Part shown: positions 26,315 to 34,816 of the stretch, in pieces
How positions within the stretch are numbered: the first letter of the stretch is position 1
Layout: the number at the start of each line of letters is the position of its first letter
Assembly (NCBI RefSeq): GCF_001700505.1
Contig: NZ_MAPV01000042.1
Coordinates: 1 to 50,032, forward strand
DNA length: 50,032 bases
Source of the DNA: Streptomyces mutomycini
GTDB taxonomy: Bacteria > Actinomycetota > Actinomycetes > Streptomycetales > Streptomycetaceae
Direction: 5' to 3'
Made by a program: the position numbers and the translations under genes
The notes under the pieces: generated by a model
The model's database searches: none
What the model was told of the DNA's origin: nothing
What the model saw: only the letters and a program-made list of their open reading frames with translations

Positions 26315-27304
26315 GTGTTGAATCTGGAGCGCCTGCGGACACTGGATGCCCTCGCACGGCACGGCTCGGTCAGCGGGGCGGCCGACGGCCTCCACGTCAC
26401 CACCTCGGCGGTCTCTCAGCAACTGGCCAAACTGGAACGCGAGGTCGGGCAGCAGCTCCTGGCCAAGAACGGCCGGGGGGTCCGTCTCACCGACGCCGGC
26501 CGACTGCTCGCGGGCCATGCCGCGAAGATCCTCTCGCAGGTGGAGACCGCGCAGTCCGACATCGAGGCCCAACGGGGCCAAGTGGTGGGGGAGGTCCGGA
26601 TCGCGGCCTTCCCGACGGCGGCCCGGGGGCTCTTCCCCGGCGCCCTCACCACACTCCGCGCGAGGCATCCCGAACTCAAGCTGCGTACGAAGGAGCAGGA
26701 GCCGGAGAGCGGCATCCGGTCGGTGCTCCGGGGCGATGCGGATCTCGCCGTGGTGCTCGACTGGAGCAACAAGCGCCTGCCGGTCCCCGGCGGTCTGGGC
26801 AAGGCCGAACTGCTCGACGACGCGCCGGACATCGCCATGCCCTCGGGTCATCCCCTCGCGGACCGGGCGGAGGTGGACATCGAAGATTTCGCCGAGGACG
26901 ACTGGGTGTCCTGGCCGGAGGGCGAATTCTGTTACGACTGGCTGATGTTCACCCTGCGGTCCAAGGGGGTCGAACCACGCATCGCGCACCTCGCGGGCGA
27001 GCACCACACGCAACTGGCGCTGATCGCTGCCGGATTCGGCGTATGCGTGGCGCCCCGGCTGGGGCGGGGGCCGGTGCCGGACGGTGTGCGTCTGGTGCCC
27101 GTGCGGCAGCCGATGCGACGTCATGTCCACGCGGTGTGGCGAGCGGACGCGGACCGGAGACCGTCGATCAGGGCCGCCGTGGATGCCCTGCGCTCCGCGG
27201 GCCGGGCACTGCACAGCCCTCAGGCCGGCCCGGACAACTTCCTGAAGTCCCAGGACCTGACGGCCTGCGGTGTCAGCCGGAGCCAGGCGTGCCGTTCGTC
27301 GTGA
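26315..27304 (+). CDS. LysR family transcriptional regulator
   Basis: A 329-aa protein with an N-terminal LysR HTH (LNLERLRTLDALARHGSVSGAADGLHVTTSAVSQQLAKLEREVGQQLLAKNGRGVRLTDAG) and a substrate-binding domain (about 90-300). The divergent position normally occupied by a LysR target is empty: the upstream gene runs in the same direction and ends 156 bases earlier. The target is therefore unknown. The last 85 bases, encoding about 28 residues, overlap the opposite-strand PNPOx-like gene. Confidence 0.9.
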   Translation: MLNLERLRTLDALARHGSVSGAADGLHVTTSAVSQQLAKLEREVGQQLLAKNGRGVRLTDAGRLLAGHAAKILSQVETAQSDIEAQRGQVVGEVRIAAFPTAARGLFPGALTTLRARHPELKLRTKEQEPESGIRSVLRGDADLAVVLDWSNKRLPVPGGLGKAELLDDAPDIAMPSGHPLADRAEVDIEDFAEDDWVSWPEGEFCYDWLMFTLRSKGVEPRIAHLAGEHHTQLALIAAGFGVCVAPRLGRGPVPDGVRLVPVRQPMRRHVHAVWRADADRRPSIRAAVDALRSAGRALHSPQAGPDNFLKSQDLTACGVSRSQACRSS

Positions 27305-27690
27305 GGCATGGACTCGAGGCCGAAGTACTTCGACGCGAACAGCCGCTCCGGAGACTCCAACTCCGCGCATTCCGCGCCCCTGCGGGGGGCCTCACCCACG
27401 AAGGTGACCTCACCGGCGAGCTCCACCCCGCGTAGCTCGCCGTACTCCACCCCGTCGTCCACCACCACGGCGATCTTCGGGTCGCGCCGGAGCTGTGCCC
27501 AGCGCAGGCTGCGGGTGAGGGAGTAGAGCCAGACGGAGCCGCCGTCCCACACGAACCACAGGGCCCCCACGTGCGGCATGCCCTCCGGGGAGACCGTGGC
27601 GACCCGGCAGGTGCGCCGCTGTGCGAGATAGGCGTCCCGTTCCGCGTCGGTCATCATGATCCGACGGCCACGACGCTGGGCAACGGTCAC
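27220..27690 (-). CDS. PPOX-class FMN/F420-binding split-barrel protein
   Basis: A 156-aa protein: DAERDAYLAQRRTCRVATVSPEGMPHVGALWFVWDGGSVWLYSLTRSLRWAQLRRDPKIAVVVDDG is characteristic of pyridoxamine 5'-phosphate oxidase-related flavin/F420-dependent proteins. The GTG at 27690 follows GGAAGG (spacing about 8) and is preferred to the start at 27741. Substrate unknown. It lies 87 bases downstream of the Rieske gene on the same strand and overlaps the convergent lysR gene by 85 bases. Confidence 0.85.
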   Translation of the reverse strand: MTVAQRRGRRIMMTDAERDAYLAQRRTCRVATVSPEGMPHVGALWFVWDGGSVWLYSLTRSLRWAQLRRDPKIAVVVDDGVEYGELRGVELAGEVTFVGEAPRRGAECAELESPERLFASKYFGLESMPHDERHAWLRLTPQAVRSWDFRKLSGPA

Positions 27691-27777
27691 GGGACGCCCT
27701 TCCTGTGTTCCGGCCACGTTCCGGGCATCATGGAGGCTCACTCGCGTTCACGCAACGGGCCCGCCCGGCCCGGTCCC

Positions 27778-28233
27778 TCAGGCCAGCGTGATCGAGCCGT
27801 TCGCCACCCGGATCTGCTTCTCCGGCAGCGGGACGGTCGCCGGCCCGCCGGTCGCCTCGCCGGTCGTGGCGTCGAACGTACTGTTGTGGCACGGGCATGT
27901 GATGACGCCGTCGGCGATCCCCTTCACCGCGCAGCCCTGATGGGTGCACTTCGAGGAGAACGCCTTGTACGTGCCGGCCGTGGGCTGCGTCACCACGACG
28001 CCCTTGTCGGCGAAGACCATGCCGCCGCCCTCGGGGATGTCGGAGGTCTTCGCGAGGACCATGCCGTCGCCGGTCGCTCCGTCACCGCTCCCGGCCGGCC
28101 TGACCGTGTCCGAACCTCCGGTGTCCTGCGTACCACCGCACGCGGTGAGGGCGGCGGCCACGCCTGCGGCGCCGACCGCCGCCACGACCGAGCGACGCCC
28201 GAAGTGGGCCTGGCTCTCCTGCGATGCGCTCAT
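27778..28233 (-). CDS. Rieske [2Fe-2S] lipoprotein with Tat signal
   Basis: A 151-aa exported protein. The N-terminus has a twin-arginine motif (GRRSVVAAV at 12-20) and a lipobox LTAC with Cys32, so it is folded in the cytoplasm, exported by Tat and anchored outside. The Rieske motifs are C96-T-H98-Q-G-C101 and C113-P-C115-H116-N-S, with all ligands present. It is a small stand-alone Rieske protein of the kind common in Streptomyces; its redox partner is unknown. It may share a transcript with the P450 gene 160 bases upstream or the PPOX gene 87 bases downstream. Confidence 0.92.
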   Translation of the reverse strand: MSASQESQAHFGRRSVVAAVGAAGVAAALTACGGTQDTGGSDTVRPAGSGDGATGDGMVLAKTSDIPEGGGMVFADKGVVVTQPTAGTYKAFSSKCTHQGCAVKGIADGVITCPCHNSTFDATTGEATGGPATVPLPEKQIRVANGSITLA

Positions 28234-28393
28234 GCCAACATTCCCTTCATCGGAGTGACAAGACCTCGGAAGTGGATACGCATCGGTGGCCCCACGCGTT
28301 CAGCCGCGTCCGGCCAGGCAACGATCGTGAGGAGCGGCACGGCGAGCGAGGCGGGCCCCGGCGAGGCGGTCCAGGCAGGTCATACGGGCGTGC

Positions 28394-29644
28394 TCAGCCG
28401 TGCAGCCGCACCGGCAACGCCCGCACGCTGTTCCCCACGAAGGAGGCGTGCCGCGGCAGTTGGGCCTCCGGAACGGCGAGGTCAAGGTCGGGAAAGCGCG
28501 CGAACAGCTGCGCGAGCGCGACAGTGCTTTCCATCCTGGCCAATGGCGCTCCCATGCAGAAGTGGGCGCCGTGCCCGAGTGAGAGGTGCCTGTTCCCAGC
28601 GGTGCGGGTGATGTCGAACCGGTCGGCATCGTGGCCGTGCGCCTTCCTGTCGCGGCCGGCCGCGGAGTAACCGGCGAGCACCGGAGTCCCCTTGGGGATC
28701 ACGGTGCCTTCGAGCATCAGGTCGCGGGTCGGGTAGCGGAAGGGGAAGTAGCTGACGGGGCTGTCCCAGCGCAGAGTCTCCTCCACCACGTCCGCCCAGC
28801 TCGCCTCGCCCGACCGGACGAGCGCGAGCTGATCCCGGTGGGTGCACAGGGCGCGTACGGCGTTGGTGATCAGATTGAGCGTCGTCTCGTGTCCCGCGAT
28901 GATCGTGAGCATCAGAGTGCCGATCAGTTCGTGGGGGCCGAGCCGGTCGCCGTCCTCCTCCCGGGCGGCGATCAGGGCACTGGTCAGGTCATCCCCCGGC
29001 TTCTCGGCCCTGGCGGCTGCGACGCCGCTGAGCACCTCGACCATCTCCCGGTTGGCCGCGACCGCCTCCTCGGGACCGATGTCGGTGGCGACGACGCGGT
29101 TGGACAGATGGTGCAGCCGGTCGTGATGTCCGGCGTCCACTCCCAGCAGCTCACAGATCACGCCCATGGGCAGCGGCAACGCGAAGTGCGTACGCAGGTC
29201 GGCCACACCGCCACCGGAGGTGGCGGCACGGTCGAGACCGTCCAGAAGCGATGCGGTCAACGCCTCGACGTGAGGGCGCAGTTCCTCCACCCGTCGCGTG
29301 GTGAACGCTTTGCTGACGAGGGCCCGCAGCCGTCGGTGGTCGGCCCCGTCGGCGGTGGTCATCCCCTGCACCGTCGCGAAGGTCCTCAGTGGCCATCCGT
29401 CCGGGATCCCACCGGCCTGGAGCGCCGCGAAGTGCCGGGCGTCCTTGGCCACATCGGGGTGTGCCAGGAACTCCTTGAGGGCCGCATGGCCGAGCACGGC
29501 CATGCCCTCCACCCCGCCGGGCAGGAGCACTTCGGTCACCGCTCCCCGGGACAGCAGGCGGGCGTTGGCCGCGTGCGGGCAGCCGCCGGAGGGGTCCATG
29601 GGGTGCGGGCTGCCGGGTGCGGCGTTCGCCGGTGACGTATTCAC
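28394..29644 (-). CDS. Cytochrome P450
   Basis: A 416-aa bacterial class I P450. Visible motifs: I-helix AGHETT, K-helix ETLR, and the heme loop SLGHGAHFCMGAPLAR with ligand Cys363. The usual phenylalanine seven residues before the cysteine is leucine, a tolerated variant. No ferredoxin or ferredoxin reductase gene is next to it, and there is no biosynthetic cluster, so the substrate cannot be guessed. The GTG at 29644 has GGAG 6 bases upstream and gives the usual length; the frame extends to 29980 without support. Confidence 0.93.
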   Translation of the reverse strand: MNTSPANAAPGSPHPMDPSGGCPHAANARLLSRGAVTEVLLPGGVEGMAVLGHAALKEFLAHPDVAKDARHFAALQAGGIPDGWPLRTFATVQGMTTADGADHRRLRALVSKAFTTRRVEELRPHVEALTASLLDGLDRAATSGGGVADLRTHFALPLPMGVICELLGVDAGHHDRLHHLSNRVVATDIGPEEAVAANREMVEVLSGVAAARAEKPGDDLTSALIAAREEDGDRLGPHELIGTLMLTIIAGHETTLNLITNAVRALCTHRDQLALVRSGEASWADVVEETLRWDSPVSYFPFRYPTRDLMLEGTVIPKGTPVLAGYSAAGRDRKAHGHDADRFDITRTAGNRHLSLGHGAHFCMGAPLARMESTVALAQLFARFPDLDLAVPEAQLPRHASFVGNSVRALPVRLHG

Positions 29645-30237
29645 AAGCGCTCCAGTTCGAAGGGCGGACGGGTGTGCGAGTCGGGCACATCGCGCTCTAC
29701 GGTGGGTGGCCTCGGCCTCTCGGGTGGGCCGGCGCACTCTCGGGCAGTTGCTGGGCGGGCCCCGCAGCCCTCGGTCACGCGAGCGGGAGCCCCGGGACGC
29801 GTCGAACTGGGCTGTGATGCTGGGGACATGGGCAGCGTAGACCAAAGGGTGCTGTCCGGCACCGGTCATCTTCCGGCGGCGCGTTGTGCGCGTGAGAATC
29901 CGGGCAGGAGGTGTCCGCGGCTCGGGGCAAGGGGGCCTCAGGGGAGGGCGTCCCTGTCTCCCCTGCCACGCACGCGGCACGTCAAAGACGGCTCGCGAGC
30001 GGGAGGACCGAAGGGGCCCGGCTCAGGCACCGTGCGGCAGCCGGATCGACCGCTCCCGAACCGCCCGTGCCCGTGCGATCGTCGCAAGCGGGGCGGTGCG
30101 ACGTGGGCGGGTGCAACGCCGGTCCGCATCCGGACCGATGAGTTTCCGTGTTCCGCGGTGTCCAAGGAGCGGAGGCGGTGGCGCCTCCCGCCTGACAAGC
30201 TGAAACGGCCATCGAGGCCGAAGAGGAGTGGTGCACC
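29645..30237. other. 593-base intergenic region, no gene recognised
   Basis: The region lies between the divergent P450 (minus) and dihydrofolate reductase-like (plus) genes. The open frames lack consistent third-position GC bias and recognisable protein sequence. A small hairpin (GGAGGCG / CGCCTCC, loop GTGG, about 30172-30189) lies 50 bases before the plus-strand gene. I see no RNA gene, and no promoter strong enough to call. Confidence 0.5.
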
Positions 30238-30852
30238 GTGAAGCTGGTTGTGCAGGAGTTCCTGACGCTCGACGGTGTCTCCCAGGGACCCGGTTCCCCG
30301 GACGAGGACACCAGCGGCGGGTTCGAACGGGGTGGCTGGTTCGTGCCGTACCTGGACGAGGAGTTCGAGCGGGTCGCCGGCTCCTGGCTCGGCGAGGCGG
30401 ACGCCTTCCTGTTCGGCCGCCGTACGTACCAGAACTTCGCGCGGGACTGGCCGACCATGACCGACCACCCCTTCGCCGCCGTCCTGAACGGCCTGCCGAA
30501 GTACGTGGCCTCCCACAGCCTGACCAAGGCTGAGTGGAACCCGACCACGATCCTGTCCGGCGACATCCCCGCCCAGGTCGCCGACCTGAAGAGGCAACCG
30601 GGCCGCGAACTGCAGATCCACGGCAGCGCCCGGCTGGCACAGTCCCTGCTGGCCGCCGGGCTGATCGACACGCTGCGGCTGGTGATCGCCCCAGTCGTGG
30701 TGGGCCAGGGCCGACGCCTGTTCCCGGACGGCGGCGCACCGGCCGGTCTGCGGCTCGTCAGCCACCGGACGACACCGGGCGGCCTGTCGGTGCACATCTT
30801 CGAATCCGCGGGGCGTCCGGAGTTCGGGACCTACGGGGCCGACACGCAGTAG
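30238..30852 (+). CDS. Dihydrofolate reductase family protein (RibD C-terminal type)
   Basis: A 204-aa protein of the RibD-C/DHFR-like fold: MKLVVQEFLTLDGVSQGPGSPDED at the start, FGRRTYQNFARDWP in the middle and the NADPH-binding ELQIHGSARLAQSLLAAGLIDTLRLVIAPVVVGQGRRLFPDG. Many such Streptomyces proteins are small-molecule reductases of unknown substrate and are not true folate enzymes. The GTG has GAGGAG (30223-30228) 9 bases upstream. Confidence 0.9.
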   Translation: MKLVVQEFLTLDGVSQGPGSPDEDTSGGFERGGWFVPYLDEEFERVAGSWLGEADAFLFGRRTYQNFARDWPTMTDHPFAAVLNGLPKYVASHSLTKAEWNPTTILSGDIPAQVADLKRQPGRELQIHGSARLAQSLLAAGLIDTLRLVIAPVVVGQGRRLFPDGGAPAGLRLVSHRTTPGGLSVHIFESAGRPEFGTYGADTQ

Positions 30853-30905
30853 GCCGTGGCTGCGCCTGCGCCGGGTCATGACACGGGTTGGAACGGTGCT
30901 TCTCG

Positions 30906-31100
30906 TCAGTCGGCCGGCCCGGTGCGGAGCCGCCGTACGTCCCGCACGAGCGTGTACGAAGCGCTCAGAAAGATCACAGATGCAGCCCCGAACCAGAGTG
31001 CCGACGCCCCGGAGCCGTACTCGCGAACGGCGAGAACAAGCAGCATCAAGCCGGCAAGGACGCCGAAGGCTGAGATCAGAGCGCTGATGCGGGGCGTCAT
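30906..31100 (-). CDS. Small membrane protein, hypothetical
   Basis: A 64-aa protein with two hydrophobic helices (ISALISAFGVLAGLMLLVLAV, about 5-25, and SALWFGAASVIFLSASYTLV, about 33-52) and a basic C-terminal tail (RDVRRLRTGPAD). No family is recognised. The ATG at 31100 precedes the first helix directly. It is a short, lower-confidence gene convergent with the DHFR-like gene. Confidence 0.6.
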   Translation of the reverse strand: MTPRISALISAFGVLAGLMLLVLAVREYGSGASALWFGAASVIFLSASYTLVRDVRRLRTGPAD

Positions 31101-31286
31101 ACAGGCATCATCAACGACAACCCCGGCCAACGCCAGTGATCCAGTGGACAGCTGGGCACGTTGCGTCCGTACGGACCGGGTCGGCGGCAAGCGTGGACCG
31201 GGGCAGCCCGGATGCACAGGCTCATATATCGTCTGCCGATGTCGGATGCCGTAGCAGAATGCGGCTGTGCCGCGAGGAGCGACCTG

Positions 31287-32552
31287 ATGGGCAAGCCACC
31301 GACCTCCGACGAACTGCCTGACGAATTGCAACGCCGTCTCGGGCTGCCCGATGCCGTGGTGATCGGCCTGGGATCGATGATCGGCGCCGGTATCTTCGCG
31401 TCACTCGCTCCGGCGGCGCACGCCGCCGGGTCCGGGCTGCTGCTCGGCCTGGCCCTGGCCGCCGTGGTTGCCTACTGCAACGCTTCCTCCTCCGCGCGGC
31501 TCGCCGCCCGGTACCCGGCGTCCGGCGGGACCTACGTCTACGGGCGCGAGCGCCTCGGCGACTTCTGGGGCTACCTGGCAGGCTGGGGCTTCGTGGTCGG
31601 CAAGACGGCCTCGTGTGCCGCCATGGCGCTGACGGTCGGCTGGTACGTGTGGCCGGGCCAGGCACACGCGGTTGCGGTGGCCGCGGTGGTGGCGCTGACC
31701 GCGGTGAACTACGCCGGTGTACAGAAGTCCGCACTCCTGACCCGCGCGATCGTGGCAGTGGTCCTGGCGGTGCTCGCCGCGGTGGCGGTCGCTGCTCTCA
31801 GCTCGGGCGACGCGGATGCCGCCAGGCTGGATGCCGGCTCCGACGCGACGCCCGGCGGGGTGCTCCAGGCGGCGGGTCTGCTCTTCTTCGCCTTCGCCGG
31901 ATACGCGCGCATCGCGACCCTGGGCGAGGAGGTCCGTGACCCCGCGCGCACCATTCCCCGTGCCATTCCGCTCGCACTGGGCATCACCCTCGTCGTCTAC
32001 GCCGTCGTCGCTGTCGCGGTCCTGAGCGTTCTCGGCCCGCAGCAACTGGCGGAGGCCACGGCGCCGTTGTCGGACGCCGTCCGGGCCGCGGGCGTGGACT
32101 GGATGACACCGGCGGTACGTGTCGGGGCGGCTGTGGCGGCGCTCGGCTCACTTCTCGCGCTGGTCCTCGGTGTCTCCCGCACCACGCTGGCCATGGCCCG
32201 CGACCGGCATCTGCCGCACGCGCTGGCCGCCGTTCATCCACGGTTCAAGGTGCCGCACCGGGCCGAGCTGGCTGTCGGCGCCGTGGTGGCGGTGGCCGTC
32301 ACGACGGCGGATGTGCGCGGGGCGATCGGGTTCTCGTCCTTCGGGGTGCTCGCGTACTACGCCATCGCCAACGCCTCTGCCTGGACCCTGACCCCGGAAG
32401 AAGGCCGCCCCCCGCGTTTCGTTCCGGTCCTCGGGCTGGCCGGCTGTCTGGTTCTGGCTTTCGCCCTGCCCGTCTCCTCGGTGATCTCCGGGAGCGCGGT
32501 GCTGGCTGTCGGTGCCGTCGCCTACGGCATCCGGCGCGGCCTTACGCAGTAA
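31287..32552 (+). CDS. APC family amino acid permease
   Basis: A 421-aa membrane protein with about twelve helices. The first helix carries the APC motif GLGSMIGAGIFASLAPAA; FFAFAGYARIATLGEEVRDPARTIPRAI is the conserved helix 6 region. It is probably an amino acid or polyamine transporter; substrate unknown. ATG 31287 follows GAGGAG (31274-31279) by 7 bases; the upstream in-frame start at 31161 is unsupported. Confidence 0.9.
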   Translation: MGKPPTSDELPDELQRRLGLPDAVVIGLGSMIGAGIFASLAPAAHAAGSGLLLGLALAAVVAYCNASSSARLAARYPASGGTYVYGRERLGDFWGYLAGWGFVVGKTASCAAMALTVGWYVWPGQAHAVAVAAVVALTAVNYAGVQKSALLTRAIVAVVLAVLAAVAVAALSSGDADAARLDAGSDATPGGVLQAAGLLFFAFAGYARIATLGEEVRDPARTIPRAIPLALGITLVVYAVVAVAVLSVLGPQQLAEATAPLSDAVRAAGVDWMTPAVRVGAAVAALGSLLALVLGVSRTTLAMARDRHLPHALAAVHPRFKVPHRAELAVGAVVAVAVTTADVRGAIGFSSFGVLAYYAIANASAWTLTPEEGRPPRFVPVLGLAGCLVLAFALPVSSVISGSAVLAVGAVAYGIRRGLTQ

Positions 32553-32657
32553 CCGTTCCAGCGCCGTCCCGAGATCACCGGCAGTCCTGTCACGCGGTCG
32601 GTGGATCTTCGGCGGCGGGGGGAGCGCGGGCGCCGGGTCGGATCGTACGATGACCGC

Positions 32658-33062
32658 ATGACCAGCACGATGCAGCCGTCGAGTCGTCGCCCTGCCGGGC
32701 GCGGCTTCCTGCTGCTCGTCCTGGCGGTGCTCGCCGGTGTGCTCGCGATGCACGGCCTTGCACCGGGGTCCGCTCCCACGAAGGCGTCGGCGGTCGCAGG
32801 CGGCCACGCCATGATGCCGGCACACGAAGAGGCCGGTCACCAGGTGGTCGGAGACTGCTCGCACGGCGATGGCGGAGCGAATCATCACGCGGACGCCACC
32901 TGCGCGGCGACCGGCACCGGTGCTCCGTACGCGCCTCCCGTCCCGGCCGCGGCACTCGACGCCGGGCCCGTACCCGTGGCGCTGCCCGGCAGTGCGGCGG
33001 GGACCCCCGAGAGCGGCCGGGCGCCGCCCGACCTCGCTGAGCTGCAACTTCTGCGGATATAG
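32658..33062 (+). CDS. DUF6153 family membrane/secreted protein
   Basis: A 134-aa protein with an N-terminal hydrophobic helix (about 16-33, GRGFLLLVLAVLAGVLAMHGLAPG) and a His/Met/Cys-containing outer part (AVAGGHAMMPAHEEAGHQVVGDCSHGDGGANHHADATC). This matches DUF6153, often found directly before DUF305 genes in Streptomyces. The His-rich part suggests metal binding, but this is inference. ATG 32658 lies 6 bases after TACGAT (32646-32651), so the mRNA is probably leaderless. DUF305 follows after 121 bases. Confidence 0.8.
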   Translation: MTSTMQPSSRRPAGRGFLLLVLAVLAGVLAMHGLAPGSAPTKASAVAGGHAMMPAHEEAGHQVVGDCSHGDGGANHHADATCAATGTGAPYAPPVPAAALDAGPVPVALPGSAAGTPESGRAPPDLAELQLLRI

Positions 33063-33183
33063 GACCGCCCGCACGGCACCTCCTCGCCCGGCTCGGCCGG
33101 CGGGTGATGCCGCGCTTCGGCACATCCTCGTTCCGCATCCGCGCCTGCCTGATCAGGGCGGCGCACCAAGGAGTCGCACCACC

Positions 33184-33807
33184 ATGAAGAAGAACCTCAT
33201 CCGCCGGACCGCCCTCGTCGTCGCCGCAGGCGCCGCTTCCCTCGTGCTCGCCGGGTGCGGGTCGGGTGACGGCACCTCCGGCGCGCATGACGGTCACGGC
33301 TCGTCGTCCTCGGCCTCCTCGTCCGCTCCGGCCCCCCGGGGCCAGCACAACGCCGCCGACGTCGCGTTCGCCAAGGGGATGATCCCTCACCACCGTCAGG
33401 CCGTGGAGATGGCCGGCCTCGCGACCGGCCGGGCCGAGTCCGCCGAGGTCAAGAAGCTCGCCGACGAGATCAGGAAGGCCCAGGACCCGGAGATCAGGAC
33501 ACTGTCGGGCTGGCTGACATCCTGGGGTGAGCAGGGTCCCGCCGAGGGCGCCATGGACCACTCCATGCACGGGTCGGGCGGCATGATGACGCCCGAGGAG
33601 ATGGGCAGTCTGAAGAAGGCGTCCGGCGAGGCGTTCGACACTGCCTTCATGGAGATGATGATCAAGCACCATGAGGGTGCCGTGGCGATGGCCAAGACGC
33701 AGAAGGCCGACGGCGCCTTTCCGCAGGCCATGACGATGGCGGATGCCATCATCACCTCGCAGACCGCCGAGATCGCCACCATGAACGGCTTGCTCCGCAA
33801 GAGCTGA
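33184..33807 (+). CDS. DUF305 family lipoprotein
   Basis: A 207-aa exported lipoprotein: basic start MKKNLIRRT, hydrophobic core and lipobox LVLAGC (Cys23), then a Ser/His-rich linker. The DUF305 domain has its two typical halves, FAKGMIPHHRQAVEMAGLA (about 60-78) and AFMEMMIKHHEGAVAMAKT (about 155-173), forming a ferritin-like four-helix bundle with a HH-x-(Q/E) pattern, plus a MDHSMHGSGGMM methionine/histidine stretch that could bind copper. DUF305 proteins are often copper-linked. AGGAG lies about 11 bases upstream of the ATG. Confidence 0.9.
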   Translation: MKKNLIRRTALVVAAGAASLVLAGCGSGDGTSGAHDGHGSSSSASSSAPAPRGQHNAADVAFAKGMIPHHRQAVEMAGLATGRAESAEVKKLADEIRKAQDPEIRTLSGWLTSWGEQGPAEGAMDHSMHGSGGMMTPEEMGSLKKASGEAFDTAFMEMMIKHHEGAVAMAKTQKADGAFPQAMTMADAIITSQTAEIATMNGLLRKS

Positions 33808-33816
33808 CTCACCCGA

Positions 33817-33862
33817 CAAGGGGGGGTGTGCCGGGCCACACGGCCCGGCACACCCCCCCTTG
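33817..33862 (+). terminator. Very strong terminator after DUF305
   Basis: A perfect 21-bp stem (33817-33837 with 33842-33862), loop ACAC, 9 bases after the stop codon. It isolates DUF305 from the operator-controlled gene that follows. Confidence 0.92.
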
Positions 33863-33885
33863 CCTTGCCGGGCTCACTGCGGGGA

Positions 33886-33902
33886 ATACCCCCAGGGGGT
33901 AT
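33886..33902. promoter_or_regulatory. CsoR/CstR-type operator
   Basis: ATACCCCC-A-GGGGGTAT, a perfect inverted repeat with one central base. CsoR-family repressors (copper CsoR, persulfide CstR) bind ATACCC(C)-N-(G)GGGTAT sites. It lies 63 bases before the DUF4396 start and probably overlaps its promoter. No csoR gene is in the window. Confidence 0.7.
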
Positions 33903-33965
33903 GTTGTTATTCGGTGGGTCCGCGGGGAGCGGGTCACACTGGACGGGAGATTGGGGTTGACGGTC

Positions 33966-34478
33966 ATGGACCACAGCGCACACCACACCGGCATCGCTCA
34001 CGACCACGCCGCGCACCGGGCGCACGGCGGCCACGGGCAAGGGGGCGCGTCCTGGGGGACAGCGGCGAAGGCGACGCTGCACTGCCTGGCCGGTTGTCTC
34101 ATCGGCGAGGTCCTCGGCATGGTCATCGGCACCGCCCTGATGTGGGGCAACATCCAAACGATGATCCTGGCGATCGTTCTGGCGTTCACCTTCGGCTACT
34201 CCTTCACCCTCTTCGCGGTCCGGCGGGCCGGCCTGGACTGGAAGAGCGCGGTCAAAGTCGCGCTGGCCGCGGACACCGTCTCGATCGCGGTCATGGAACT
34301 CGTCGACAACGGCATCATCGCCCTGACGCCAGGGGCGATGGACGCCCACTTGTCCGACGCGCTGTTCTGGACGGCGCTGCTGGGCGGCTTCGCCGTGGCT
34401 TTCGTGATCACGACGCCGGTCAACAAGTGGATGATCGGCCGGGGCAAGGGCCACGCCGTCGTCCATGCCCACCACTGA
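33966..34478 (+). CDS. DUF4396 domain membrane protein
   Basis: A 170-aa protein: a His-rich N-terminus (MDHSAHHTGIAHDHAAHRAHGGHG), then about four transmembrane helices (LHCLAGCLIGEVLGMVIGTALMW; MILAIVLAFTFGYSFTLFAV; VALAADTVSIAVMELVDNGIIAL; ALFWTALLGGFAVAFVITTPVNKWMIG), ending His-rich (HAVVHAHH). This is the DUF4396 family, often in metal or copper gene groups. The histidines at both ends suggest metal binding or transport. ATG 33966 is chosen; the in-frame start at 33828 would include the terminator and operator. It is controlled by the CsoR-like site upstream. Confidence 0.85.
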   Translation: MDHSAHHTGIAHDHAAHRAHGGHGQGGASWGTAAKATLHCLAGCLIGEVLGMVIGTALMWGNIQTMILAIVLAFTFGYSFTLFAVRRAGLDWKSAVKVALAADTVSIAVMELVDNGIIALTPGAMDAHLSDALFWTALLGGFAVAFVITTPVNKWMIGRGKGHAVVHAHH

Positions 34479-34816
34479 TCCGTCGGCTCGGCGCCGCGCC
34501 CGGCCGCACCCTTCACGGTGCGGCCGGGCGCGTTCGCACGGCTGACCGTCCTCCGCTGTCCGTCCTGCGCGGCCTCAATCCGCAGGAGGGGCATCCGGTC
34601 GCTGGTGAAAGGGTGATCGGCATCCTCACTGCCGCGAACCTCGACCGGCTCGCCACCGCCGTGAAACGCGGCTCAAGAAGACTCAGTACCCGGAGCGTGC
34701 CGCCGGTCAGCACGCCCCGGATTCTCCCCAGGGGCTGATCGGTGCGATTCCCCAGGTTCCATGACCCTGCCCCGGTCCATGGATCTTCAGGGAGCCCGGC
34801 CGTATAACCTGGGGAA
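34479..34816. other. 338-base intergenic region
   Basis: The region holds the DUF4396 terminator at its left end. A TATAAC -10 candidate at 34803-34808 lies 8 bases before the kinase ATG, suggesting a near-leaderless transcript. The 240 bases between them show no coding bias or RNA structure that I can recognise. Confidence 0.5.
34495..34532 (+). terminator. Terminator after DUF4396
   Basis: A perfect 16-bp stem (34495-34510 with 34517-34532), loop CTTCAC, 16 bases after the stop codon. Confidence 0.9.

Noticed and set aside
24830..27370. 846-codon minus-strand frame
   Set aside because: It spans the MocR and LysR genes and the gap between them antisense; composition is typical of a shadow.
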